This document shows positions 1-12,681 of a DNA stretch of 64,000 nt, one piece after another. Under the pieces are notes generated by a model that ran no database searches, was not told the origin of the DNA, and was given only the letters and a program-made list of their open reading frames with translations. The position numbers were made by a program, and so were the translations under genes. This DNA is from Circinella minor (lineage: Eukaryota; Mucoromycota; Mucoromycetes; Mucorales; Lichtheimiaceae). How positions within the stretch are numbered: the stretch's first letter is position 1; every line of letters begins with the position of its first letter. Where the stretch lies: NCBI GenBank assembly GCA_016758965.1, contig JAEPRB010000019.1, positions 62,001-126,000 on the forward strand, written 5' to 3'.

Positions 1-2
1 CT

Positions 3-683
3 GTTCAACTTCTTTGGGTTAACTTAATTATGGATACCCTGGCTGCTTTGGCTCTTGCTACGGATCCTCCAACTGAAGAATTGCTTCAACGTGGACCACA
101 GCCAAAATCAGCACCTTTGATTAGTTTACAAATGTGGAAAATGATCATTGGTCAATCTATTTTCCAAATCATTGTTACTTTCGTTTTGCTTTATGGTGGT
201 ATTCTCGACTATCATCCAGAAGATACGATTCTACAAACCATTGTTTTTAATACATTTGTATTTTGTCAAATATTTAACGAAATCAATTGTCGTCGTATCG
301 ATCGCAAGCTAAATATATTCCATAATATTTGGGCCAACAAGTTTTTTATTATTGTATTTATTGTCTGTATCTTTTTACAAGCTGTTATTGTCAACTTTGC
401 TGGTGTCGCTTTTCAAGTCGTACAAATTGATGGTCCTTCATGGGCAATTGCAATCGTTGTGGGAATGTTTTCATTACCTGTTGGTGTCTTAGTTCGATTG
501 ATTCCTGATAGTTGGTTCGGTTTCTTATTCCGAAATCCAAACACAAGAAGAAGATATCTTGGTGGTGATTATAAGGGACCTTTAATGTCTGCTGGATCAC
601 TCTATATGGCTGGTAATGGTAATGATACTACTTACGACAAAAGTGAAGAAGTTGATATCAAGAAAAATCAAGATTCGTATTAA
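3..683 (+). CDS. PMC1: P-type Ca2+-ATPase (PMCA/Pmc1-like), C-terminal part, cut by window edge
   Basis: This is the 3' end of a plasma-membrane/vacuolar type Ca2+ pump that uses ATP to move Ca2+ out of the cytosol. The frame is open from base 3 and the gene begins before the window. The first ATG (position 30) is internal, because the upstream codons read QLLWVNLI and run straight into the conserved M5-M6 region (MDTLAALALATDPP). The remaining four hydrophobic segments (about window residues 45-60, 70-85, 112-130 and 145-165) fit M7-M10, and a polar tail of about 45 residues follows. The last exon has no intron in view. The TAA at 681-683 is followed in the same frame by 39 more sense codons (separate entry). 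The downstream neighbour is convergent. The family call is firm. Vacuolar versus plasma-membrane location is inferred from fungal Pmc1 and not visible here. Confidence 0.9.
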   Translation, partial: VQLLWVNLIMDTLAALALATDPPTEELLQRGPQPKSAPLISLQMWKMIIGQSIFQIIVTFVLLYGGILDYHPEDTILQTIVFNTFVFCQIFNEINCRRIDRKLNIFHNIWANKFFIIVFIVCIFLQAVIVNFAGVAFQVVQIDGPSWAIAIVVGMFSLPVGVLVRLIPDSWFGFLFRNPNTRRRYLGGDYKGPLMSAGSLYMAGNGNDTTYDKSEEVDIKKNQDSY

Positions 684-803
684 AAGGAAAAAGATCAAGA
701 GCATCAAGGAAATAATATCACCCCATCAATTGTGGTTCTAACTATGGGTGCTGCTCCTTCATCTGACGCTGTTCTTAATAATAATAATAACAGTGAAAAA
801 TAA
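684..803 (+). other. In-frame coding-like extension after the Ca2+-ATPase stop codon
   Basis: Directly after the TAA at 681-683 the same frame stays open for 39 codons and ends at TAA 801-803. The translation is polar and protein-like: it starts KEKDQEHQGNN, has a short hydrophobic stretch (SIVVLTMGAAP) and ends with an N-rich run and SEK. It continues the K/D/N/Q-rich style of the tail before the stop. It could be a recently truncated C-terminus, a readthrough product, or 3' UTR that is open by chance. Confidence 0.4.
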
Positions 804-1275
804 CAAGATCATTAATGAATTTGATAAAATATAACAACATCAGCAACCATAACAAATACTAATAGACTTTTTATTTTATTTCAAATCAAAAATAACTTCT
901 CCTTTCGCTATATTAATTTTTTTTATATACTGTAATATTATGATCCCTTTCTTTCGTTCTACCTTTCGCATCTTATTTTGTATTTCCCTTTTATCCATGC
1001 TTTACTTTCTCTCTCTCTCTCCCTCTCTCTCTCTCTTAGTTAGCATGGGATAACTTGTGTATATGTTTTATTTCATTTCTTGTATTTTCTATCGCTTAAT
1101 TTAGTTTTTATTATCAGCTTATAAAAAAATGGAAATTCTGCCTCTTCTTTTCAAATAAAAAAAAGAGTATGATGATAATTTGTATATACTTTACTCGTAA
1201 CATATTGAAGCCGCTTGAAGTTGATTAAAGAATAAAATTTCTTTGATACGTATGTAAGTGTAGAGATTATGTTTC

Positions 1276-1313
<38 letters not shown>

Positions 1314-1901
1314 TCAAAGACTAGCAAAGGTCTCTTACTGAAAAGCATTCATGAAAATCGATTAAACATTTACATGAATTTTTTTTTCAAAAATCTCTAT
1401 TTATAAATATAGAAATAGTTTAAAATTCTTGAGTAACACTATGGGAAAGAGATGAGTGATACCTGATAAAATTGATAAAATATGTACAAAAAGGAAAAAG
1501 CCATTCAGATAAATATTCGGTACCCAATAACAAACTACTGCAGAATAAAGTTGATACGCTTTAGGCTTATCTTTCATAGTACGTATAATTTCTTACAATA
1601 ATATAGAGTCTACAATATATGGGGTAATAATAATAATAAGAGTATATTTTATAGCATAATCTATATATCAAAAACGTTATTCTGAGGTGGGGGAGGAGAT
1701 ATGTAAGTGTTTACTATGTCGCTGTTAGAGGAAAAAGATGGGAAGAAAATGATGGAAAAGGTAATAAAAGAATATAGTTGTTGTATGTGTATGTGTGTGT
1801 ATATGTATATATATATGTCTTGTGGGTTTTTATAATAATATAGTGATTGGAATGTTAAGAAAAAAAGAAAAATAAAAGAGAACTTTATATAATATACTGT
1901 T
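804..1901. other. Convergent intergenic region, 3' ends of two genes
   Basis: No gene is seen here. The stretch holds the 3' ends of the converging Ca2+-ATPase and ABC-transporter genes. It contains a CT-dinucleotide tract at about 1004-1037, a run of 32 A at 1278-1309, and TA/TG-rich DNA at 1780-1820. Short open frames here are low-complexity noise. Confidence 0.7.
1278..1309. repeat. Poly(A) tract, 32 nt
   Basis: An uninterrupted run of 32 A lies in the convergent intergenic region. It could be a slippage-prone microsatellite or the trace of an old poly(A) insertion. No target-site duplication or retroelement body is visible beside it. Confidence 0.8.
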
Positions 1902-4900
1902 TTAATTAGCATTGAGCGATTGTTGTCGTACAAGGGCAGCATATTCCCCTTCTAGGTTGAGCAATTCCCAGTGAGTTCCCTGTTCAGCGACACAACCATC
2001 CTTAATTACACAAATCAAATCAGCATTCTGAATTGTAGATAAACGATGAGCAATAGTAATGGTTGTGCGACCTCCTTCACTGATAATATTGTCGATAGCA
2101 GTTTGAACCAGTTTTTCAGATTCAGAATCGAGAGCTGATGTAGCTTCATCTAACAAAAGAACCTTGGGCTTGCGAATTAATGCACGAGCAATTGCAATTC
2201 TTTGTTTTTGACCACCGGACAATTGAGAGCCCTTGTCACCAACACGTGTATTATAACCATCAGGTAACTCGATAATAAACTTGTGAATATTGGCAGCACG
2301 AGCAGCTTCTTCAACTTGCTCTTGATTAACAGTTTGACCTTCTTCCATACCAAAGCGAATATTTTCACCAATAGTCATATCAAAAAGCACAGGTTCTTAA
2401 TTACGTACATTAAAAATAAAATAAAAATAATTAATATAAAGTATTTTTCAAGCCATCGTTTACGATTATAACATTTTTTTTCACACTTTACCTTGTCCTA
2501 CTAAAGCCATATGGCTACGCAGATTACCCAAAGTAAAATTCTGGACATTATATTCGTCGAGTCGAACGGTACCATTTATAGGATCGTACCAACGTTGAAG
2601 CATGCCAATCGTCGTTGATTTTCCTAAAAAAAAAATCGTTTTTATATCATTACAATAAGTAATAGTAATACAAAAAAAGTCAGAAAAAGATAACACTGAT
2701 AATAACGTACCACAGCCAGAAGGGCCAACAAGAGCAATTGTCTGACCAGATCTACCAGCCAAGTTAAATTCGCCATCGAAAACAGCCATGTCCATGCGAG
2801 CTGGATAACTGTATAGTTTTTGACAAGTAATGTGTGTTTTCTAAATTAGTTACAGGTAGATTATTTAAACCATACTTTTTTTCTAAATGTGGGGTATTCG
2901 CACTTTACCGAAAAGTAATATTTTCAAAAGAAATGTCACCACTAATAATGGATGAAGAAGGTTCAATGCCTTCGAGATCGGGATCAATTTCAGATTCTCT
3001 ATCAATAATTTCAAAAGTAGCTAATGCAGAATTCTTGGCTTTGGCATAGGTGGCAGCAAAAACACCAGCTCGTCCAACACCGTGAACAGTAATCATGACA
3101 GCAAGTAAACAGATAAACAGTTCATCGAACTGCAATTTTCCATCTTGAAGGAAATGCATGCCAGCGTAGAAAGCGACTGCACCAACATACAAAATAATAC
3201 CTTGACCCAATGCATAACCAATAGAAGATAAAAACGCTTTACGTTTAGCAAGTCGATGAGGTCTCTGTAGAGCTTTTCCAAATTTCTTTTCGAAATAAGG
3301 TTGTTTGCCTAAACCTGCAACTGTCCTAATCTCCTTGATTGCTTCTCCAGCAATTTCACCACTATGTTCATGGGCTTTTGCTGTCTTGTCTTCAAATCCT
3401 CGTTGTACCATGGATTCATAGAAGCTTGCACCCATTACAAAAGGTGACATAGCCAATACAATAAGGGTCATTTTCCAATCGTGATAAAAGGCAATAACTA
3501 GACCTGGAAAATAAAAGGTGTTAAAATAAGAGAAAAATAGTTAATAACAATAATAACGCTGATAGCAATAATATCTTTTCCATTTAATATTGTAAAGTTA
3601 GAAACGAACCTGTAATAACTGAAGAAATAATTTGAATAATATCACCCGGTACTTCAGTTACCAATGCATTCACGTTCTTAGAGTCAACTGCAAGTTTTGA
3701 TGTCAAAGAACCGACACTATTGTCTTCGTCATCAAAATACCCAATTTCTTGTTTCAAGTAAGCTCGGAATACCATTGCACGGAATCGCTCGGTATAAAGT
3801 TCACCAGCAATTTCGAAACATCCCATTTGTAAACCATAACCAATGAAAGCTACTATAGCAAACATTAGAAAAAGGAAAGCATAAAGATTGGCACCTTCCA
3901 AAGGCCCGGGCGCAACTTGATCTGGTTCTTGAACAAGGACACCAATACACTTAGCAATGACATATGCAAAGACGGGAAAAACAGCACCAGCAAGGGTTGC
4001 ACCTACTGAACCAAGAAACAACAAATACCATTCACTTCGCATTTGATTTAGAATTCTATCAATAGGCGCTCTTTGTTTTTTACGTAACTTGCGCTCTTCC
4101 TTGTTCTTGCGCAATTTGAGTTCATAAGCGTCGACTGATGAAGTGGTGCTCATACGGTATAAACGAGTGTTGTCGGGTTCGTATTTTTCTTTCGTAAGTT
4201 CAGCATCATTATTGGAATCACGGAAAGATTCAACTGCAATGGCTTGTTCAAGTGCTTCGTTTTCCTTGCGTAAAAGTTCTTCTTCATCAATTTCTTCGTT
4301 CTCTTTAGCACCAACTTCTTTGACAGCAATTTGTTGCTTTCGTACAAGATCGGCGTACACACCTTCACGCGCCAAAAGTTCATTATGGGTTCCTTGCTCC
4401 ACAAGATCACCCTGCTGCATAACAACAATCAAATCTGCGTTACGGATAGTTGATAAACGATGAGCAATAACAATGGTTGTGCGATCAGCAGATGCAGCAT
4501 CCAAAGCCTTTTGTACCAAACGTTCTGATTGTGTATCCAAAGCAGATGTAGCCTTAGAGAAAAAAAATGAAGTCGTTAGAAAATTATCGAGAGTTTAACA
4601 GAAGGAGAGAGTGAAAAAGTCAAGCAGTAAAAATAAAAATAAGACCTACTTCATCTAATAAAAGAATGGAAGGATTCTTAAGAATTGCTCTTGCAATAGC
4701 AATACGTTGTTTTTGGCCACCTGACATCATACCGCCATGTTCTCCCACCAAGGTATCATAGCCTTTAGGCAGTTTGGAAATAAAGGTATGACAGTTGGCT
4801 TTTTTACAAGCATCAACAACAGCTTCTTCAGAAACTTGTTCATGTACGCCCATAAGTAAATTCTGACGAATAGTCATATTGAAAAGTACAGGTTCCTGTG

Positions 4901-6681
4901 AAACCACGCCAATTTGAGTGCGTAGCCATTTCAAGTTGATATCCTTGAGATCATTACCATCCAAAAGAACTTGACCAGATGTTGGATCGTAAAAGCGTTG
5001 TAATAATTGAATGCTTGTCGATTTACCGGAACCAGAGGGACCGACGAAGGCAACGGTCATACCGGGACGAATTGTAAGGTTGAGATTTTTGAGAATCGGA
5101 ATATCTGGACGTGTAGGATATTCAAACTTGACACTACGGAATTCAAGATTGCCAAAGACTTTTTCAGGGGTAACACCAGCAGTAGAATCAGGATCAATTT
5201 CAGGAACACGATCGATAGTTTCAAATATTTTGTAAGCTGCACCACATGCTGTTGAAATCTTAGAGATATGCGTTGGTAATTGAAGTAACGACATTGCACC
5301 AAGAATCATGGTAAAAAAAGCAACCATAATTTTCCATCCCTCAAGAGTTTCTTCACTTGCTAATTTACCACCGTACCAAAATGAAATTGCATAACTGTAT
5401 AATATAAGTATATAAAATCGCTAATGTCAATATTATGCTATTGTTTCTGCGAATGGAAAAGAACAAAAAAAAATCTAATCCATATATAAGGTAATAATGA
5501 TTATACTCACATGCTGAAAAGAACAAACAAAAAACCACCAACTCCGAGACCTGTAGCATAGCCGCGGTAAACACCTGCTTGACGTGCCTTAACCAATTTT
5601 TCTTCGTAAATGGCAGAAAAGCGTTTTTGCAAATTAAAAGCATAAACTGTACGAATACCAGCAAACACTTGTTCAGCAACAGTTCCTGCATCAGCATAAG
5701 CATCTTGAACCTTGAGTGTACTTGATGTAATAAGATACCCCATTAAGCCACCAACACCACCCAATGCTGGGAGTACAGCAAGAACAACGACAGCAAGGTT
5801 CCATCCTAATAATAAATTATATATATATGAATATACATACATGGAAAATAATTAGCTTCCTGTGTCAAAAAAAGATTATTCATTTTTTTATATGTACGTA
5901 CCAATTGCAAATGACATAACGAAACCCAATGCAAAGGCTGAAATAGCCCGGATCATGGCACCATAAGTTTCACTGATACCATCTTGAATAAGTTGACAAT
6001 CGGCCGCTAAACGAGTAGTAAGTGAACCTTCCTCAGACTGGTCAAACCATCCCTATGTAATAAAGTATATGTAAAGAAAAATTAGATTAAAAAACGATCA
6101 TAAAAAAAAAGTTCAAGAGATCATATCTGCTGCATATAACTAAAGCATGTATTTTTTTGTACCATATCTTGACGTAAAATTGCGTGAATATATTCTTTAC
6201 GGATACGACGAACTTGTTTTTCTCCTGTGAGAACCCATAATGCATTGGCAATATATGCAAGTACTAAGATAACGGAACCAAGGATAACAAAAATGATAAC
6301 GATGGGTTGTGTTGCTTCGGGAAGACTTTTGCCCTCATCAATGGAATCCATGATTTTATTAATCATCAAACCAAAAAAGACAATACAAAGCGGTTGTAAT
6401 AGACCAACCAGAACTGAACAAAAGCCAGCAATTACAATGCAAAACATATCCCATTTTGTTGCAAATCGAAATAATTTATGAGCAGGTAAGGTACGTTTTT
6501 GTTTTTTCTTCCTTTCTTTTTTCTTGTCATCACCGTCGCCACTGTTTTGCTGGTGAATGGGTAAAGTATCTACAACATTATCTTGTGGATTAATTGAAGA
6601 GGATTGTAATTTTTCATTCGAATTGATATTTCCTTGAATGGTTCCCGAGGATCGTGTAGACAATGATATGGACGGTGCCAT
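1902..6681 (-). CDS. ABC transporter A, ABCB/MDR-type full transporter (nine exons)
   Basis: The spliced model gives 1323 aa. Exons, read on the minus strand, are 6681-6163, 6052-5902, 5805-5511, 5394-4650, 4552-3610, 3503-2909, 2808-2711, 2623-2492 and 2395-1902, and phase is kept at every junction. The start is the ATG at 6681; an in-frame TTG at 6690 was not used. The layout is TMD-NBD-TMD-NBD, as in P-glycoprotein (ABCB1), an ATP-driven exporter of lipophilic compounds in membranes. NBD1 has Walker [10 protein letters not shown] (about residues 440-448), a signature that reads MSGGQ (545-549) instead of LSGGQ, and Walker B ILLLDE ending at 570. NBD2 has Walker [10 protein letters not shown] (split by an intron), LSGGQKQ and VLLLDE. 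The N-terminus is S/T/K-rich and cytosolic. It lies tandem with a close paralogue downstream on the window. The substrate cannot be read from sequence. Confidence 0.93.
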
Positions 6682-8399
6682 GATAATCAATGGCGAGAAA
6701 AGGGTAATAAAATGAAAAAAAAAGTCGCCAAGTTCGGGCGATTACCCGGATAGATAATGCTGCAAAAGGTGGTTCTTATATATGATTTTTGAACTCATTG
6801 TAGTACAAGACGGCAAAATAAAAACAGATTATAAATTATTCAGGGTAGGTGAGGAGGGTATTGCTTATGTGGTTCTCCGCACACGCACTTTCATTATGTG
6901 TGACAGTTTTTTCATTTTTTTTTGTGAACTTATAATTAGGTGCTCATGAAGTAGTTCTATAGAGTTAAAAAAAAAAGCAGCATTGCTATTGTTTTTATAA
7001 TGATTTTTTCAAAAGCAAGCCTGTGATCTGAAGAAAGAATGTTTGATTTAATTTGTTTATAGCAGCATTATGAGGTATATTTTTTTTTTCGGCACCCATC
7101 CCGTTTTTATAAAGTAAGAGACTCGAAGTCCCGACAATAGAAAAAAAAAACTGAGCTTATTGTTCTTTTTTTTATTTTGAGCGGGGAATTTTGCCGATTG
7201 ATTAATAAACCACCGTCAGAAGTAGTTTATTCCTACTACATTTATCACTCAAGGCAATCATAAACAGATAGAGTAAAAATAAATCATTTCTTGTCTTGTT
7301 AATATACTGAAAAATCGAAATCCCAATTATGAAACATGTATAGCCTGTCGAATGCATGATAATTGCGTTGTCAATAAACTAGTTGCAAAAGATTAGGCGA
7401 TTTTATGTTTGATGAAACCTTTCTTGCTGATTCCATCTCGCTACGATAACGACGACGGAAAATGGCATGACATTACGCGGAGAACATACTTTTATTGACT
7501 ACTCTCTTGATGTATTACATTTGTATTGATGAAGATTTACTGTCAGTGGAGGAACGGTGATCGACGTGGGCGATGGCTATAACCACAATAAGCAATTCAT
7601 TCCAAAATCAGAAACGAATTTCACTTCCCCCTCCCCCCCTGAAGATAATAATGTTCGACGACTATCGCAGACGAACTATTTCGAGAATAGAGAGCATATA
7701 AAAGGCTTGATCAACAAAAAGTAGTAATTATGCTTATATCAGCATCGATGATTCAAACGGGTCTTTCTATTTTTCTTTATCCACTATGTACGAGGTATAT
7801 GAAGAAATACATGCTCATATTCGTGCTAAATGTCTCATAATGGATGCATTGATCTTATACCTGGATATTTTGGATCGTTTTCTGAGGTATAAGATAAGCT
7901 TTTTCGACCTCAAGTATATTATTGAATAGAACCATACTTTTAAAATTCGTATTAAGTATACAAAAAAAAAGTTAGACGGAACGGTGTAGCTTCATGCATA
8001 ATTGTTATGACTTATTTTGTTTTTGTTTGGAACGATATCTAGAGTGTAACAAAAGGAAAAATACTGATGGTGTCATTGATTATCCTTCAATCCCGAACTC
8101 TGTTACCAAGTAACAAATAAAATGTATATGATTATATATTATTAAATAATAATGGATTCTTATTTTTTTTTATGTTATTGTATGTACAAGAGATTATTCT
8201 CTATGTAATATATGAAGGGTAATGCATGGGAATAACATGGGTAAAAAAAGGATGCAGTAGAGTGTAAAAGACAGGGTTTTTTGTTTAATGAAAAAACGAT
8301 GAACAAGTATAAAAGTAGTATAATAACGATAATAGTAAGATAATAGTAAATAAATAGTACAGGAGGAGGAAAGAGGAAAAAAAAATACAGAGGAATATT
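6682..8399. other. Intergenic region: promoter of ABC transporter A and 3' end of transporter B
   Basis: No coding sequence is recognised. The stretch separates two tandem minus-strand ABC genes, so it holds the promoter of transporter A (just above 6681) and the 3' end of transporter B (just below 8400). It is AT-rich with many T and A tracts. No known drug-response element could be assigned with confidence. Confidence 0.7.
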
Positions 8400-11300
8400 C
8401 TAATGAGCATTAAGGGATTGCTGTCTTACAAGAGCGGCATATTCGCCTTCCAACTTAAGCAATTCCCAATGGGTGCCTTGTTCAACGACACGACCACCCT
8501 TGACAACACAAATAAGATCGGCGTCTTGAATAGTAGACAAACGATGAGCAATAGTAATAGTAGTACGGCCACCCTCACTGATAACATTATCAATGGCAGT
8601 TTGTACCAATTTTTCGGATTCGGAATCAAGAGCAGATGTAGCTTCATCTAACAAAAGTACGCGAGGCTTACGGATCAATGCACGAGCAATTGCAATACGT
8701 TGCTTTTGACCACCGGACAATTGAGAGCCCTTATCACCAACACGTGTATTATAACCATCAGGTAAGTCAGTAATAAACTTGTGAATATTAGCAGCACGAG
8801 CAGCTTCTTCAACTTGCTCTTGAGTAGGAATTTGGCCTTCTCCCATACCGAATCGAATGTTTTCACCAATAGTCATGTCGAAAAGAACAGGTTCTTGGCC
8901 TACTAATGCCATGTGGCTACGCAAATTACCCAATGTAAAGTTCTTGGTATTGTGCTCATCCAAACGAACAGTACCTTCAATAGGATCATACCAACGTTGA
9001 AGCATACCAATAGTTGTAGATTTACCGCAGCCAGAAGGACCTACCAAGGCGATAGTCTGACCAGCTTTACCTTCCAAGTTGAATTCACCATTAAAAATAG
9101 GCATGTCAGGACGAGCAGGGTACCGGAAGGTAATGTTTTCGAACTCAATGTCACCCTTGACAGACTTGTTTTCAGGTTCCATGCCTTCAAGATCGGGATC
9201 AATCAAGGGCTTACGTTCAAGGACTTCGAATGTAGCAAGAGCAGAGTTCTTGGCTTTGGCGAAAGTGGAAGTGAAAACACTAGCACGACCAATACCTTGA
9301 GCAGTAATAAGAACAGCCATCATACAGACAATCATTGCTTCGAAATCAATCTTGCCATCATCCATAAGACGGACACCAGCATAAAAGGCGACGGCATTAG
9401 TATACATGTTGATACCTTGTTGTAAAGCATAACCAACCGAGGACATGTAGGCTTTACGCATAGCAAGCTTATGGGGACGATCTAAAGCACGATCAAATTT
9501 AGTTTCAAAGTGACCTTGTTTGTTTAATGCTTGTACAGTACGAATTTCCTTAATAGCTTCACCGGCAACTTCACCACTTTGTTCGTTGGCCTTGGCAGTC
9601 TCATCTTCGAAACCACGGTGAATAGTCGATTCATAATAGGTAGCACCACCAATAAATGGAGCCATACATAAAATAATCAAAGTCAAAGTCCAATTGTAAA
9701 CAAATGAAATGACAAGACCTAATTAAAAATACAAGAAAATGAGTTAAAAATGCTGTTTCAACTTTTCCATATTTCCATGAAAATAAAACAGAGAAAAATA
9801 CATACCAGTGATAGCAGTGGAACAAATTTGAGTAACATCACCCCACACCTTAGTAACCATTTCGTTAACGTTCTTGGAATCAATAGCAAGCTTAGATGTC
9901 AAAGCACCCATACTATGTTCGTCATCATCGAAATAACCAACTTCTTGCTTCATATAGGCACGGAAAATGTAACCACGAAGACGTTCAGTATAGCGTTCAC
10001 CGGCACATTCAAATGAAATAATTTGACCACCGTAACCGATAAAGGAAGCAATACCAAACATGACAAACACAAAGGCATACAAGTTAGCACCTTCCAAAGG
10101 ACCGGGAGCGACGTTAGAAGAATCAAGAATCATGACACTGATAACCTTGGCAAAGATAAGAGCAAAACAGGGGAAGATAGCTCCAGCAATGGCAGCACAA
10201 CAGATACCAACAAAAAGCAAAGGCCATTCGGGACGCATTTGTTTCAAAATTTTGCCCATGGGAGCTTTTTGTTTCATTCTTTGCTTGCGGTCTTCCTTTT
10301 CTCTGCGAAGCTTCAATTCGAAGGCGTCGATCGAGGAGACAGTACTCATACGAACCAAATGGTTATCTTCTTGCTTTTCATTCTGTTCCATGATTTCATT
10401 AATCTTGCGTTGCTGTTCCAAGAGTTCTTCATTTTCTTTGCGCATTAATTCTTCTTCATCGACTTCTTCATCTTCAGTAGCACCGACTTGCTTGGTTGCA
10501 ATTTGTTGTTTACGAACCAATTCAGAGTAGACACCTTTGAGAGAAAGCAATTCGTCATGAGTACCTTGTTCAATAAGGTCACCCTTTTCCATGACTACAA
10601 TAAGATCGGCGTTACGAATAGTAGACAAACGATGAGCAATAACAACAGTCGTACGGTCAGCGGCGGCAGCATCCAATGCACGTTGGACCAAACGTTCAGA
10701 TTGAGTATCCAAAGCAGAAGTAGCCTATACACATAAAATAATTGTAAAAATGTAAACTATTAATAAAACACGTATATATTGAATTTTGAACCATATTAAA
10801 AATTAAACTAAATATAAACTTACTTCGTCCAAAAGCAAGATAGTAGGGTTCTTAAGAATAGCACGAGCAATGGCAATACGTTGCTTTTGACCACCAGAAA
10901 GCATACCACCATGCTCACCGACAAGAGTATCATAACCTTCAGGTAATTGAGAGATAAAAGTATGACAGTTGGCCTTCTTACAAGCTTCGATGATTTCTTC
11001 GCGCGATGCTTCATACTCAATACCCATAAGCAAGTTTTGGCGAATGGTCATGTTGAAAAGTACAGGCTCCTGCGAAACGACACCAATTTGAGCACGAAGC
11101 CATTTGACGTTGATATCAGTCAAATCATTGCCATCCAAAGTGACATTACCGGTGATAGGGTCATAGAAACGTTGAATTAATTGAACACTTGTGGATTTAC
11201 CAGAACCCGAAGGACCAACGAAAGCGACAGTCATACCAGGCTTAATCTTCAAAGATAGCTTCTTTAAAATGGTAGTGTCAGGACGGGTAGGATATTTGAA

Positions 11301-12681
11301 CATGACATCCTTGAATTCAATTTCACCAACAACCTTTTCGGGCTTAAGACCGGATTCGGAATCAGGGTCAATGGTAGGAACTCGATCAATTGTCGAATAA
11401 ACCTTGTAAGCGGCACCAGCAGCAGTGGAAACAGCAGAAATGTTAGGTGGCAATTGCATAAGTGACATGGCACCAATAATCATGGAGAAAAAGACAATCA
11501 AGACGGTAGCACCAGTCATCTTGCCATCACCGACAAGTTTACCACCATACCAGAAACTAAGACCATAAGTGGCAAATAGGACAAAGAGGAAACAAGCAAA
11601 ACCCAAGCCAAGATGAATACCACGCTTGACACCAACTATACGAGCTTTGACAAGCTTTTCTTCATAGCGAAGAGCAAATCGGTTTTGCAAAGAGAACGAG
11701 AAAACAGTACGAATACCACTGAATACTTGTTCAGCAATTGCACCAGCTTCAGCATAAGCATCTTGAGTTTGTAATGTGAACTTGGTAATAAAGTAACCAA
11801 TGGCACCACCACAAGCAGCAAGGACAGGCATAGTAGCCAAAATAATGACAGCTAAATTCCAACCTTTAACAAAGGCAATAACGAAACCAGTAATGAAGGC
11901 ACCAAGACTTTGTAAAAGAACACCACATTTTTCAGATATACCATCTTGAATAAGCTGAGTATCAGCAGCAAGACGTGTTGTAAGAGATCCTTCTTCGGAT
12001 TTGTCGAACCTGAATAGAATAAAATAAAATAAAGTTAATGTTTTTTTCTTTGATCTTTGATCTACCATTGGTAATTTTTTTGCTGCAGTGAAAAAAATAA
12101 ATAAAAAAAAAAGCTTACCATCCAAGATCTTGACGTAAAATAGCATGAACATATCTTTGACGAATACGACGTACTTGGTTTTCACCAGTAACAATCCAAA
12201 AACTTTGAGCAATATAGGCACCAACAAGAGCACCGGTACCCAAATAGACAAAAACAAGAATCAAATCATGGGTCAAATCAAGTAAAGAGAAGTTCGCCAT
12301 TTGTTCAGGAGTCATAGTAGCTGCACCAGATACAGCCCCACCAAGATCATCCATAAATTGACCGAAAAAGACAATCATAACAGGTTGAAGAGCACCGACA
12401 CCAAGTGAACAGGTTGCGGCAATAATAATCATTAATAATTCGAGTTTCGTAGCGAATCGGAAAAGTTTATGAACTGGAACTGCAGGATCTCTCTTCTTCT
12501 TTTCCTTCTTCTTTTTATCATCGGTGGTATCGTTTGTTTGAATTTGTTGAATTGGAGATTGTTCGGTAATAGAATGTTTTTCAGTTGTTGAAATTGATAA
12601 TGCTACATCTTCTGTTCGTTTTAATTCGAGTTCCTGCACCGTCGCGGACGACCGTGTGGATGATGCTGACCTGTGGGACAT
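8400..12681 (-). CDS. ABC transporter B, ABCB/MDR-type full transporter (four exons)
   Basis: The spliced model gives 1328 aa from exons 12681-12119, 12009-10824, 10724-9806 and 9718-8400, with phase kept throughout. The ATG at 12681 is used; an in-frame TTG at 12687 was rejected. The domain order is TMD1-NBD1-TMD2-NBD2. NBD1 has [16 protein letters not shown] and ILLLDE (the E is residue 583). NBD2 has [16 protein letters not shown] and VLLLDE. The linker between the halves is rich in E, K and R. It is a close paralogue of the neighbouring transporter A, with the same C-terminal style ([15 protein letters not shown]), but has only three introns against eight. Both signatures are canonical here. 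It is probably a membrane exporter for lipophilic substrates, inferred from the family. Confidence 0.94.

Noticed and set aside
391..600. Minus-strand open frame inside the Ca2+-ATPase 3' end
   Set aside because: It is a shadow of the real plus-strand gene, starts without an ATG context and shows no family features.
1661..1942. Minus-strand 93-codon frame at the 3' end of transporter A
   Set aside because: Low-complexity AT-rich sequence beyond the stop codon, without codon bias or family similarity.
6682..6690. Upstream TTG start (6690) for ABC transporter A, and TTG 12687 for transporter B
   Set aside because: Both would need TTG as start in a nuclear fungal gene; ATG at 6681 and 12681 lie two or three codons downstream and are the natural starts.
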